Below, in pieces: positions 45,730 to 56,173 of a stretch of DNA of 64,000 nucleotides; the stretch's first letter is position 1; each line of letters starts with the position of its first letter. Source of the stretch: Nereocystis luetkeana (taxonomy: Eukaryota; Sar; Phaeophyceae; Laminariales; Laminariaceae); assembly GCA_031213475.1 (NCBI GenBank), contig JARUPZ010000013.1, positions 3,720,731-3,784,730 of the forward strand, given 5' to 3'. The translations under genes were made by a program, and so were the position numbers. Below the pieces are notes generated by a model, which did no database searches, was not told the DNA's origin, and worked only from the letters and a program-made list of their open reading frames with translations.

Positions 45730-46005
45730 TAGACGATCTGTCTGATCTGGAGATGATGTATCTGTAGATGATATATCTGTAGTGTATATCTTCTCTAGAT
45801 CATGTGACTGTAGATCACTTTATCTGGAGATCGTCTATCTGTAAATCATATATCCGTACGTCATATATCTGTAGATCAGCTATCTGTGGATCATCTATCT
45901 GTAGATCGTCTACAGTATCTGTAGATCATATATATGTACATATCTACAGTATCTGTAGATCATATATATGTACATATCTACAGTATCTGTAGATCATCTA
46001 TCTGT
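45730..46005. repeat. ATCTGTAGATCAT tandem repeat
   Basis: Units of TATCTGTAGATCATATATAT and GTACATATCTACAG alternate; the last two 46-48-nt units are identical. The sequence is rich in inverted repeats and could fold into hairpins. Confidence 0.85.
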
Positions 46006-46220
46006 CCGTTATGGGTTTTTTTTTTCGAACTCCCCTTTTGTCGCCCCACACTAATTTGAAAAAGCGTGGGTGCGCGCGCAGCCTTCAGAGGTAGCAGCAC
46101 TGCGGTCTTGTTGCTGTTGTCATATTTTTCACATAATTTTATTCCATGGACGAAAAAGTAAACCTTATCACCGCGCTTGGTCGTCGCGACTCGTGTTTCG
46201 TCTTGTTGTGGAATATCCCT

Positions 46221-46328
46221 ATTACGGGGGGCCATAGTTAACAGGACCAAATATTGTTAGTAAAAATTGTTAAACATGTATGTTTTTATGTATACCATAG
46301 GTCCTGTTAACTATGGCCCCCCCGTAAT
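46221..46328 (+). mobile_element. family A element, copy 17
   Basis: Near-perfect: ATTACGGGGGGCCATAGTTA to AACTATGGCCCCCCCGTAAT. It sits about 100 nt upstream of the acceptor at 46430. Confidence 0.9.
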
Positions 46329-46430
46329 ACCATTTCCCCGACCCGCACCGCCTCCCACTTTATAACAACTCTGCTGTACGCAATGTTTTTTTTTTGTATT
46401 TTTTTTTTCAATTGACCTTTTTGTCTCCAG

Positions 46431-46555
46431 GGGGAAGCCAAGAAGAGAAAGGAACGCCTTCCAGAATGGACCGACTCCGCAGCAACTACCCCGCGCTGAC
46501 TGCTAGCACCGCTAGAAGGAAGGTCTCCCTGTCGTCGACGGGTTCCGGCGCTAAG
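46431..46555 (+). CDS. SAP-domain protein, Ser/Arg-rich exon
   Basis: TTGTCTCCAG, two bases completing the codon from 43394, then GSQEEKGTPSRMDRLRSNYP, ALTASTARRKVSLSSTGSGA, K and GTGAGG. TPSR and RRKVSLSS are plausible phosphorylation-type sites (inference). The exon ends in phase 0. Splice signals and phase match are both strong. Confidence 0.6.
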
Positions 46556-46639
46556 GTGAGGGACGTCGGAGGGTATGGGTGTGTGGGCGCGGGGTTTGTT
46601 AGGGAGGCGAGGAGGGCGGGGGGGGGGGGGGGAGGGGCG

Positions 46640-46740
46640 TACTCATTTGTTGCTTGCCTTACTCATTTGGCCATTGATCACGCATGCATCCCTTTCGAGA
46701 GGGAGCACCGTTCCTACTCCTATTAATAATAGAGACACCT
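46640..46740 (-). mobile_element. family D short poly(C)-tailed element
   Basis: In reverse complement it reads GGTGCTCCCTCTCGAAAGGG, ATGCATGCGTGATCAATGGC, then GAGTACGCCCC. Related copies lie near 50445, 52228 and 54425. Confidence 0.6.
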
Positions 46741-46797
46741 CCAACAATCGGGCGCTCATTACGTTGTTTCCATATATTGGGGGGGGGGGGGGGGAGG

Positions 46798-47330
46798 GTG
46801 TACTCCATATCATGCATTGTCGTGGTCGTGTGACCATGGACCCTCGCATCTCTACAATGCCGGGACGGAGCACGCCGGGTGTTCACGGACCGGGCAGGCA
46901 GACGTTGCTTGCACCAGACGCGAAGCGCGCGGTGAGGTTTAGGCGAATCGCATGAAGGGTGAGCTAGCCGCATCCAACTAAGAACCGATTTTTGAGTCGG
47001 ATTTTCTTGCGTGTGGATGACAGCCTCAATGAATTGATTTATTTTCTGGTATGGCCACTTCCAGAGGCAGCCATGGGTTCACTATGAAACTGCCTCGCGG
47101 TTGGCCGTACCATAAACACTACCAGGTAAGTGATGCGATCATTCCCCTTGTGCGGAATTTAGGTACTCCACCCCCCGCCCAAATGATCTATGACTCGATC
47201 GCCAGCTGTGACCGCCCCAAAAAAACAAAAACATAAAACGGTGCTCTGGTTGTCTGGCTTACGTAGTGAGCGGCACGTTTTACCATCGCGTTGCCAACCG
47301 ACTCCAACCCAACCTTTAGAATATAATGTA
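46798..47330 (-). mobile_element. family C element, long copy
   Basis: On the plus strand it starts GTGTACTCCATATCATGCAT after a 16-nt G run, contains CCCTCGCATCTCTACAATGC, TGCTTGCACCAGACGCGAAG and CGCATGAAGGGTGAG, and ends CCGACTCCAACCCAACCT. Homologous along its length to 49139-49655. A CAG-GTAAGT inside it (near 47105) looks like a splice donor but belongs to the repeat. Confidence 0.75.
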
Positions 47331-47369
47331 TTGGGGGGGGGGGGCTGTTTTTTTTTCCCCTCCCTTAAG

Positions 47370-47411
47370 GCCACGCTGGCACCCAAGCGTCTCCTGGTCC
47401 CCGGGTTTCCG
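47370..47411 (+). CDS. possible 14-codon exon, low confidence
   Basis: A strong acceptor (TTTTCCCCTCCCTTAAG) precedes ATLAPKRLLVPGFP and a weak GTCACT donor. Phase 0 fits the previous exon (46555) but does not provide the phase needed by the exon at 50786. Confidence 0.2.
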
Positions 47412-47622
47412 GTCACTCTACTATCTAGATGTTTTATCGGAACAGATAAACACATCGCCGGTTTTAACTAAGCTGCGTTTGCAACCCCGGCTGGTTTGTG
47501 CTCTCCGGAGAGCGACGGTGACTCGAGAGAGGTTCATCACAGCAGCTTGTGTTTCTCTCGAGATTGATCTCCTGCAGGTTATCAACGGAGGCCTGCACCT
47601 CGACGTAGGGGCGCTCTGCTCT

Positions 47623-47729
47623 ATTACGGGGGACCATAGTTAATAGGACCAAATATTGTTAGTAAAAATGGTCAAATATATAGTTTTTTATGTATACCAT
47701 AGGTCCCATTAACTATGGTCCCCCGTAAT
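47623..47729 (+). mobile_element. family A element, copy 18
   Basis: Complete and close to consensus: ATTACGGGGGACCATAGTTA to AACTATGGTCCCCCGTAAT. Confidence 0.9.
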
Positions 47730-48080
47730 AGTGTAGTGGTCTCGAAATTGGTCGAAATTCGGGGGGTGCAGGAAATGAGACTAAAAACAACCGCGCCAAC
47801 TGAACGTTTCCACTTCGAAGTCTTGCGGACAGCTGCAGCTCCTCGCAGGAAACTGCAGCCCGCGAAATTGAGGATGCTCCTGGTGGGATGTGTGAGGGGT
47901 GTCGGGTGCGCCAGACGGCAGTGTCGTGGTCACCCAGCAACGACTCACGAGGTGTAGCCGCGTATTCGAAGTTTCGAGGGATCAGCACATTAGGCTCGCA
48001 TAAAAGCCAAAAAAACGTTTGTTTCACGCTAGGGAGCATAGCACAATGGCTACATCGCCGACGAAGAAATGGCCTTCACT

Positions 48081-48191
48081 ATTACCGGGGGGGCATAGTT
48101 AATAGGACCAAGTAAATGTTAGTAAAAAATAGGTAAATGTATAGGTTTTTTATGTGTACCATAGGTCCTATTAACTATGATCCCCCGTAAT
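48081..48191 (+). mobile_element. family A element, copy 19
   Basis: ATTACCGGGGGGGCATAGTT to AACTATGATCCCCCGTAAT. Confidence 0.85.
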
Positions 48192-48225
48192 ACAATAATG
48201 CTGTTCTCCTGGCGAACGGTGCATC

Positions 48226-48475
48226 TCTTCAAAGGAGTCGTCGTCGAAGGTGCTGCAGAAACATAACGTTGAGGCGTGTGCACGTTCGTGACTTTTCCAG
48301 CTAACACTGTGTCACCGCGTTACCGGGATCGCTCCTCCAGTGATAACGCTAAGTTAGTACGTTACCGCGTCCCTGTGTTAGGCCCCACAATGTAGATAAG
48401 TGTTATCCGAGTGTTACGTTATCCGAGGTGTGATCTCTTTGAAGGAGTCGTCGTCGAAGGTGCTGCGGGAGGGAA
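48226..48475. repeat. direct repeat pair flanking a TAACGC-rich spacer
   Basis: AAGGAGTCGTCGTCGAAGGT plus GCTGC occurs at about 48232 and 48441. Between them are ACGTTATCCGAG and TTACCGCG words; ACGTTATCCG reappears near 58190 and 58470. It may be a further dispersed repeat. Confidence 0.55.
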
Positions 48476-48689
48476 AACTTCGTCCCCATAGTTGGGCCCA
48501 AAAAAGTGAAAGAAAGAAAAACTAGGGCTAAAAGGCTCGGGATTCTTGTAAATTTGCATGAACCGTTCTAGAAGTACGGAATACGGATCTTGGTTGCAAA
48601 TTCCGTGCTCTAATTCCGAGCCATATGTATACGTTGCCGAAACGCCTGGGTGTATTTCCTGGGGTGCGCTATTAATAGCGCCGGCTGCA

Positions 48690-48780
48690 CTATTTATGGA
48701 GTGCAGTCCCGTTTGGGGGGCAAACTACTTGGAATTAGTGTGGTTTGTCCCCAAAGCGGGACTGGAGCACTTAAAGGGTT
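48690..48780. mobile_element. family B element, copy 8
   Basis: TTTATGGAGTGCAGTCCCG at the left and GGACTGGAGCACTTAAAGGG at the right. A half copy (GTCCCTAGAACGGGACTGCG) follows at 48783-48832. Confidence 0.8.
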
Positions 48781-49138
48781 CAGCTCATATTCCGAGTAGG
48801 CCGTCCCTAGAACGGGACTGCGGCCCTAGACGTTTGGACGTTTACTACGCACCTCTTTCTAGGACGGAGCGCCGATCGCTACCGCTAGTAAAGACACCCA
48901 CCTTCAACTTTTGGGCGTACACTACGTACGTTGTTTCCGTGTGCTACTGTGCATACACATAGATTGTTTGCTCGGGGTTATCCTGCTCGACCAGGGCGGG
49001 GTGGCGATGAAGGCAGTAGGGGAGGGGGGGGTAGGATTGGTCAGGTTGCGATGTGGTGGTCCGGGAGGGAAGAGGGGACTTGGAGGGGGTGGGGGGGGGG
49101 GGAGCGATGGAGGCCTAGAAGGGGGGGGGGGGGGGGGT

Positions 49139-49655
49139 GTACTCGATAGGAGAGATGTACTCGATCTCGTGCCTGGCCGTGGTGGTGTGACCATAGACCC
49201 TCGCATCCCTACAATGCCGGGACGGAGCATGTCCGGTTTTCACCGACCAGGCAGACATTGCTTGCACCAAGCGCGAAAGCGCCGTGAGGTGCCCGGCGAG
49301 TCGCATGAAGGGTGAGCTGCATCCTACTGATAACCGCTTGTGAGGCGGACTTGCACGTTGATGACAGGTGCAATGAGTTCATTTAATTTCCGGTGTAGGT
49401 ATTTCCAAAGACAGCAATGGGAGTACTATGTAGCTGCCTCTTGGGTGTCTTACCTTGAACACTACGTGACACGATCATTTCCCTTGTGCGCAGTAAATAT
49501 TATTTTCCTCGCACAAACGATCTGACTCGACGACCAGCTATGGGGCGACCGCCCCCAAAAAAAAAAAAAACGGTACCCTGGTTGTCTAGCTCACGTAGTG
49601 AGCGGCATGTTTTACAGTGTCGTTGCCAACCGACGCCAACCCAACCTATATATAT
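49139..49655 (-). mobile_element. family C element, long copy
   Basis: Starts TGTACTCGATAGG after a G run (plus-strand view) and ends CGACGCCAACCCAACCTA, with the internal words CTACAATGCCGGGACGGAGC, GTCGCATGAAGGGTGAGCTG and CACGTAGTGAGCGGCATG shared with the other two long copies. Confidence 0.75.
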
Positions 49656-50164
49656 TAGACCGGGGGGGGGGGGTAGGAGGATTGATAATCATGGGGGTGG
49701 GGGGGGGGCTGATGGTAGTTTTGTTGATGGATGGCGGTGACAATTGAGGTGGTGGTGGTGGTAGCGAAATTTGATGGTAATGATGGTGATGATGATAACT
49801 TTGGGAGTGGGGTAACACTGATGCAATCGCCGATGATGCTGTCGCGCTATGTTGCTGGACTGGCAGCGGTGACTGCGGGTTGGTGCGTACGTGTATTCTT
49901 CACTACGACGACGCCCGCACGCCAATGATGATGATGATGATGATGTTTTTCGTAGCACAAACCCTTTCCACCGCTGCCACGCTATCGCATCCCGGCCCCA
50001 CGGCCGTTCATGCCACCCGGAGACCCCCCGCCCCCCTCCTCCTCCCAGTACATGCTACACTCCACTCTCTCTCTCCAGCGGATTCTCCCCATCCGATATG
50101 ATGCGGTATCCCCCCCCCCCCCCCCCCCCCCCATGCATATGCCTACTCGTACACCTCTTCTAGT

Positions 50165-50352
50165 ATGCACCTTTCATGCGACTCGCCCAACACCTCACGG
50201 CGCTTCGCGCTTGGTGTAAGCGATGTCTGATTGGTCGGTGAAAACCGATGTTGCTCCGTCCGGGCTTTGTAGGGATGCTGAGGGTCCATGGCCGTTCGAC
50301 TACGAGTGGCCATGCACGACAGGAGCTCACCTCCCCCCCCCCCCCCCCCCCG
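50165..50352 (+). mobile_element. family C element, 5'-truncated, poly(C) end
   Basis: ATGCACCTTTCATGCGACTC to GCCATGCACGACAGGAGCTC followed by a C run of about 19. The distal two-thirds of the long form is missing. Confidence 0.7.
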
Positions 50353-50444
50353 CCTCCGCCCCAGAAATAATGGTTTTAAGTGCATTATTTGGGAAGAACG
50401 TAGTGAGCGCACAAATGTTGGGCAAATCTCCATTTTTCACAGGA

Positions 50445-50522
50445 GTATTGACGGTGCTCCGTCTCGAAAGGGGTGTGCGGTCCATGGTCTTACGACAGAG
50501 AGCAAGCAATAAATGAGTACCC
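50445..50522 (+). mobile_element. family D element
   Basis: GGTGCTCCGTCTCGAAAGGG to AAGCAATAAATGAGTACCCC. It shares the GAGTAC-C(n) ending with family C. Confidence 0.6.
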
Positions 50523-50597
50523 CACGCACACGAAAGCCCATGGTCATACGACTACGGTCATGGATGACATGAGTACCCTCCCCCCCCCCCCCTCCTC

Positions 50598-50745
50598 GCC
50601 GAGCACCTCACGACTCTTTGCGCTTGGTGCAAGCAATGCCTGCCTGGTCGGTGAAAACCCGGCGTGTGCTCCGTCGCCGCGTTTCAGGGATGCCCGAGGG
50701 TTTATGGTCATACTGCTACATCCATGCATGATACCAAGTACCCCC
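50598..50745 (+). mobile_element. family C element, 5'-truncated
   Basis: GCACCTCACGACTCTTTGCG to CATGCATGATACCAAGTACCCC, truncated at a different point from the neighbour at 50165. Confidence 0.7.
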
Positions 50746-50785
50746 TCCCCGTCCCCTTAAAATGAACGCCTCTTTGTGTACCCAG

Positions 50786-50972
50786 ACCTCGGCAGAAAAA
50801 ACGGGATCGTGGCGCGGTGGAGAGTAGCAAACGGTGGTGGCGGCGGCGGCGGCGGCTTCTTTTCGTCGGCCACCGCCCGCCGAGGCAGCTTGCTGGGAAG
50901 GGGGGTAACGCCTCCCAAGGTCGCCTCGAAAACTTCTCGATCGTCTCGCGCGGGAGGGTCGCCGTGGTCTGG
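50786..50972 (+). CDS. SAP-domain protein, Gly/Ser/Arg-rich exon
   Basis: TGTGTACCCAG, then two bases, then LGRKNGIVARWRVANG, a (GGC)n-encoded Gly run, FFSSATARRGSLLGRGVTPP, KVASKTSRSSRAGGSPWS plus two bases, and GTAAAA. The phase 2 end fits the next exon at 53174 exactly. The start needs one base from an upstream exon not yet found (the exon at 46555 ends in phase 0). TARRGSLL recalls TARRKVSL in the exon at 46431. Confidence 0.5.
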
Positions 50973-51196
50973 GTAAAAGCTCTTTTTTCCCCCATTTGTT
51001 TCTAGTTCTTTTTTTATTTATTCATTTCTCTCTGTCCTGTGGTGTGTGTATGTACTGCTGTATTAATAGTATATTTTTCATCAGGTTGTATTTGCACGAA
51101 GTGGTGTTGTACGTTCGTGTTTTGTGTTCGATGTCATCATCGTTTTTTGAGAATATTAAATAGTTTTCTCGTTCGTGCGTATCTCTCATAACTGGT

Positions 51197-51308
51197 ATTA
51201 CGGGGGAGACCGTAGTTATTAGGACCAAATATTGTTGGTAAAAATGGTTAAATGTATAGGTTTTTATGTGTGTACCATGGGTCCTATTCTTTATGGTCCC
51301 CCCGTAAT
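51197..51308 (+). mobile_element. family A element, copy 20
   Basis: TATTACGGGGGAGACCGTAG to TATGGTCCCCCCGTAATA. Confidence 0.85.
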
Positions 51309-51614
51309 AGTGTCTTTGGACTAAGCCCTGTTGAGGCCCCCCGGAAACAGCGACAAGACCTTGTTTTTTTATGTTGGTCCACGGAGATTACGAGCAGTGT
51401 GGGTAGGATAACGTCTCGACGGATTTTTTGTTTGTTTCTTTTGTACTTCGGATTGTTTCTTCTTATTGTTATTGTTGCATCTCAGAAGACCAGTCTGTAT
51501 CATGCTCCAATCAATCACGCAGCAGTAGTGACTAGATAGACTGTTGCCTGTTCGTAGTCGTCACCCTGTTGTCGTTTTTTTCGCCCCTTCTTGGAACTCC
51601 CCCAGGAAGGATCA

Positions 51615-51719
51615 TAACCTTTTCAGGGCTGCAGTCTCGTTTTAGGGACAATTGGGACAAATTACCTGGAAATTGATTGTTTTGTCCCCCAAAACGGGGC
51701 TGCAGCTCTAAAAGGTCAA
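51615..51719. mobile_element. family B element, copy 9
   Basis: TAACCTTTTCAGGGCTGCAG at the left and GGGGCTGCAGCTCTAAAAGG at the right. Confidence 0.8.
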
Positions 51720-51850
51720 TATATATATTATATTATATATATATTTATCTTTCGTCCGGGATTTTTGGCCATCCAACAAAGTGCAAGAAGATCATCGATT
51801 CTCGCTTGATGATACTTGTCTTCCAAGGCACAGGGCATGTATGCTCGTGC

Positions 51851-51881
51851 TCTGTATGATCTGTATGATCTGTATGATCTA
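51851..51881. repeat. TCTGTATGAT 10-bp tandem repeat
   Basis: Three exact units. Confidence 0.9.
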
Positions 51882-52227
51882 CTGTAGCTCCCATTGCTGG
51901 GTGGGAGGCGTAAAGTCTGCATGGTCGAGTCTGCGTACTATTCAGATCCTTCGCCCCTTATCATACCGGCAGGTTAGTATCTAGGATGCTCTATCTGATC
52001 TACAGATAAATCATGCTCTGGTCGAGCTGTGTGTGTACCCTGCACACCTTCTCTTTTGATGCCACAGGTATCGGAGGGTCTACGGCTGCGGTATCCCTTG
52101 CGTGTTTCGCCGCTTGGTTGGTCGCCCACTCGAGTACGAACGGAGTGTTTTCATCTCCTGATTTTTGCCGGCGCGTGGCGTTCGCGAGTGTTTTTTTTTT
52201 TTTTTTTGTATACCTCGGATTCCCCCC

Positions 52228-52315
52228 CCCCCCCAAGGCTCCGTCTCGAAAGGGATGCGTGGTCAATGGTCAAATGACTAAGGCAAGCAACAAATGAGTA
52301 CGCCCCCCCCCCCCC
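52228..52315 (+). mobile_element. family D element with poly(C) tail
   Basis: GGCTCCGTCTCGAAAGGGAT, TGGTCAAATGACTAAGGCAA, CAAATGAGTACGCCCC then a C run. It is followed directly by a family C copy. Confidence 0.65.
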
Positions 52316-52319
52316 ACGG

Positions 52320-52512
52320 CTTCTCACCCTTCATGCGACTCGCCAGACACCTCACGGCGCTTCGCGCTTGGTGCAAGCAATGTCTGCCTGGTCGGTGAAA
52401 ACCCGACATGCTCCGTCCCGGCATTGTAGGGATGCGAGGGTCTATGGGCATACGACTACGGCCATGCATGATATCGAGTACGATCTCTCCTATCGAGTAC
52501 ACCCCCCCCCCA
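52320..52512 (+). mobile_element. family C element, 5'-truncated, with poly(C) tail
   Basis: CTTCTCACCCTTCATGCGAC to CATGCATGATATCGAGTACG, a second CTATCGAGTAC, then poly(C). Nearly identical to 52681-52875 over about 110 nt. Confidence 0.8.
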
Positions 52513-52680
52513 CGGCTTCTCTTGATCCGACAAAAAATAGTTCGTATGAAACAAGTATGCATATACTTCGAAGTATTAAGTATCAAAACGCTACAGGTTA
52601 AAGGCCGGATCGAAGTGCCTGTGTCCTCTTTGGTCGTACGACTACGGCCATGCATGAATGGCATCGGGTATACCTCCCCC

Positions 52681-52875
52681 CCCCTCACGGCGTTCCGCGC
52701 TTGGTGGTGCTTGCAATGCCTGCCTGGTCGGTGGAAACCCCGACATGCTCCGTCCCGGCATTGTAGGGATGCGAGGGTCTATGGGCATACGACTACGGCC
52801 ATGCATGATATCGAGTACGATCTCTCCTATCGAGTACACCCTCCCCATGACATGCCTGACATCGAGTACACCCCC
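52681..52875 (+). mobile_element. family C element, 5'-truncated, recent duplicate
   Basis: Begins at CACGGCGTTCCGCGCTTGG immediately after a C run. Shares CCGACATGCTCCGTCCCGGC and the whole tail with the copy at 52320; two further GACATCGAGTACACC ends are stacked at its 3' side. Confidence 0.8.
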
Positions 52876-53173
52876 CCCTACGGCCATGCATGATATCGAG
52901 TGGACCATCCCCACTCCCCTCCCGTCCCCCCCTCCCTCGTTCCTGTCTCGGGTGGCAAGGACCCCAAAAATGGCGTCGTTCTTTTTCCGAAACCTAGACG
53001 GGCCACTTGTTTTTTTGTTGACATTATATGCGATACTATGTACGTATATTAGTACTTACTGCACAGCAATATTTGATGTCATGCAAATGTTGAGCGTATT
53101 GATGAGGACCCAAGCCACCGATCGCCCTTCCCCCAACCCGACCCAACCCAACCGTTGCTGGTCTTTGTGTGCA

Positions 53174-53424
53174 GAAAACGGTCTGCGCTGGAAGTGTTCG
53201 GGATCTGCGGCACGGCGACATCTAGCCCCTGTCCCACCTCCGGGGGGGCTGGGAGCGTGGCCTCATTCGATCCCAGCGGGGAGGAGGACCGTGCGTCCCC
53301 TCTTTTCGCCCCCTCTGATGCGGAGGTGAACGGACGGGGTGGCTCTCTTCCTCGCGCGAAGCAGTTTTTCTCTCGCGCCGGTAGTGGAACATTCTTCGTA
53401 ATTGCCGTCGGCTGTGCGCTCTGA
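53174..53424 (+). CDS. SAP-domain protein, exon with possible stop
   Basis: TTTGTGTGCAG, one base completing Gly from the previous exon, then KRSALEVFGICGTATSSPCP, a Ser/Gly linker, EEDRASPLFAPSDAE. At that point GTGAAC (after 53325, phase 0) could be a donor. Read through, the frame continues VNGRGGSLPRAKQFFSRAG and ends in GCAL and TGA at 53422-53424. If the stop is used the protein ends here; if the donor is used the gene continues to the exons near 56.8 kb. The upstream phase match makes the exon itself credible. Confidence 0.55.
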
Positions 53425-53554
53425 TTGGTGAAAACAAAGCCACATCGTAGGTTGGAAAAGAAAAAATGAGTAGAAGCAAGAAACAAACGCGGAGCATGTT
53501 TATCGTACATATGTATGTTTTCCGAAGGTTTTCGATCGGACGGAGTGGGTGTCC

Positions 53555-53708
53555 GGATTCAGATCTCCGGATTCAGATCTCCGGATCCGGATCTACGGGT
53601 TCAGATCTCAGGATCCGAATCTACGGGTTCAGATCCGCGGAGTTAGATCTGCTGATTCAGACCTTTGTGTTTATATCTTGGGATTCAGATCTACGGGTTC
53701 AGATCCTG
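53555..53708. repeat. 14-bp tandem repeat, 11 units
   Basis: GGATTCAGATCTCC and variants (GGGTTCAGATCTAC) every 14 nt without length change. The BglII-like core AGATCT is conserved in most units. Confidence 0.9.
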
Positions 53709-54424
53709 AGTCCTCCCTTAATCTTGGCGGTGGTGTAAATTATTGGCGTGTTCAGTGTGTACAATAGTACGTCGCCCTCTCTGGTTGTAGTGCTGGGCAC
53801 TGACGGTACCTTCCTTGCCTTGGGATTCTCGAGAAGGTTTAGTTTAGCGCGATGATGCACAGGGGATATGTTGGCACCGTCCCCTCCTTTCGTCTCAGCC
53901 TTATCTTAGTGTCCGAGCGGGTGTTGCTCTAGGTGGAGGCGGCGAAGGAAGGTGTGGGCGGGGGTCGGGTGTTAAGTGTTGCGGCGCGACTGCTTGTTTT
54001 CTCTCAAAAGGACGGCTACACCCCGCTTGGTTTTCTTCGATTTGCTTCGCGTTGCGGGATTGCGTTTGTTCGCTTTTTTTTTGCTTGGAGTTGCCTTGTG
54101 ACGAAAACGTTACCCGCGGGGTCTACTATCCTGACCCCCCCCCCCCCCAATAATGTTTGCCTTGATACCTGGTGTTCTTGTTAACGTTATTAAGAGGGCA
54201 CGTGCGTCCCCCTTAAGCTTGTCTGGTAGTCTTGACAGTGTGCGCCTGCTGAAAGGGCGGGGGGGAGGTGTGGGAAGAACAGGCGGTATTGGTGGAGGGC
54301 GGGGGGAAAGAGGGAAGGCATGAAGGCAACCGACCTCTCTCGCGTGGCTTCCCCCTGCGTGCTTTGAGGGGACTAATGGGTGCTGGTGGCTGGCGCTAGG
54401 GGAAGGACGGGGGACGTACTGCCG

Positions 54425-54490
54425 TAATTTGCTGCTTGCCTCAGTCAGTCGTTTGACCATTGACACCGCATCCCTTTCGAGACGGAGGGT
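54425..54490 (-). mobile_element. family D fragment
   Basis: On the plus strand: GCTGCTTGCCTCAGTCAGTC, GTTTGACCATTGACACCGCA, TCCCTTTCGAGACGGAG. Confidence 0.55.
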
Positions 54491-54799
54491 TGGATGGGTG
54501 GGGGGAGACGAGCGATGCGTTGTCGCGTATTCTCCCCCCCCCCCTGGCTATTTTGAGGTGGAGAAGGGAGTGGGGGAGAGGAAGGTGGAAGGGAGGGGGG
54601 GGACGATCGGTTCGCTATCGCGCGCCTTTCACCCCTTCGTGATCTGAGTTTCAAGAAGACGCCGGGGTGGGGCGGCGGGTGGGGGGGGGGGGCTTGCACG
54701 CAGACGTGAAAAACAGACGCCGCTGTTTTATCTGCATCCGATAGGAAGTGGTACTGTAGGAAGTGAGCTGAGAGACACGCGGATGTTTGTGGGGTTCGT

Positions 54800-55080
54800 T
54801 GAAGGCAGCGGTGGTTGCGGCGGTGGTGGTCATGATGGCGAGGGTGGTGATGGGGGTATACACGACTGCGCCGCTCGGTCGTCCGCTACTAGTAGCTACT
54901 GCTGCTGCTGCTGCTGCTGCTGTTGCTGTTGCTGCTAGTGGTGGTGGTGGTAGTGCTGCTACTGCTTCTTCTGATGTTGCCGTTGCTGCTGCTGATTGTC
55001 GATCTGCTTCCTCTTCAGCTGTGGCTGCTTTTGGTTGCTTTGCGGCGACGGCGGCGGCGGGCGCAGCGCGGCACAGCAGT
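54800..55080. repeat. GCT/GCG trinucleotide-rich region
   Basis: GCTGCTGCT runs (54897-54930) and degenerate GTGGTG and GCGGCG repeats give an Ala-rich open frame of 105 codons. I treat it as low complexity, not as a gene. Confidence 0.7.
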
Positions 55081-55811
55081 TGTCTCGCACGCCCTTCCCT
55101 ATAAACACACCAGGTAGATACTATGTACCTGGTAGATGCACATAACACGAGTCGTGCATAGCCCACCTACTTTTACATTATGCGGTAGAATTATTTTATT
55201 TTTTGTGTCAGTTTTGGTGACCCCCCGCCCCCGCCGCCGACGCCTCGAAGATGTGCTTTGTTCCGTTTTCATGTTTCGGTGCGCGCCCCATCCCCTGACT
55301 CCAAAACGCCTTCCCGTAACGGTCCCGGCAACTGTTGACGAACGACAGGTGACCGGTATTATTTTGGGAGTTCGATGCCCTTTTCGGCCTAGGGCAGTAG
55401 TGGCTAGGGCAGTAGTGGCCCCTCTCTCTATTGTGCCGGTGTATGCGCCTGGCCTGCCTGCAAACAAAACCGGCCGACGCTACAGCGGCAACCGGCACCA
55501 ACTACTACGCACACTGCCGCACACGGTTGATCCCACCTGTGTCAAGGGTTTTTTTTCAACGGCAGCCGGCGCTGCTGTGGGGGAGACCACCTATCTGCGT
55601 ACTTTGTATTTTGGTTTTTGGTTTTTGGTGTGTCGGGAGGTCGGTCGGGGGGCCAAGCCGCCGTCTCGTAATCGTAGCGTAGGCTATTATTAGTCGGTCG
55701 TACCAGGTACGGATCTGGCCATAGATGGAACCGATCGGTGTACCATAATACCTGGTATGCCCCTACTTGACAGTGCCAGATTTTGTCCCTAACTAAGAGC
55801 TTGGAGTAACC

Positions 55812-55924
55812 ATTAACCCTTGGAGGGCAAAAAAAACTGCAGCCCCGTTAATTGCGGGCAAACCATTCAAATTCTGAGTATTTTGTTCCCACAATCGGGA
55901 CTGCACAGTCCTTTACAAGGTTAA
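55812..55924. mobile_element. family B element, copy 10
   Basis: TTAACCCTTGGAGGGC at the left and TCCTTTACAAGGTTAAT at the right: TTAA retained at both tips. Confidence 0.75.
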
Positions 55925-56073
55925 TATGCAAAATGCCTTTTTGTGGTACAGGGTTTCATGTTCGTGCTCTGGATGTACAATACTTATGCTAAAGACACTA
56001 CGCACCGCATCGTTATTTTATTCTGTTCTCTGGCTTTATTTGTTTTTGGGCGGTCCAACCCTCTTCTGCCCCC

Positions 56074-56173
56074 TTAACCCTTTTATTAGAACCGCAGTCC
56101 CGTTTTGGGGACAAACTACTTGGAATTTGACTGGTTTGTCCCCCAAATCGGGACTGCAGTACTAAAAAGGGTT
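56074..56173. mobile_element. family B element, copy 11
   Basis: TTAACCCTTTTATTAGAACC at the left; GGGACTGCAGTACTAAAAAG and GGTT at the right; GGGGACAAACTACTTGGAAT inside. Confidence 0.85.

Noticed and set aside
47041..47112. Possible exon ending CAG-GTAAGT
   Set aside because: The sequence is part of the family C repeat; the corresponding positions at 49400-49465 have no donor and contain stops.
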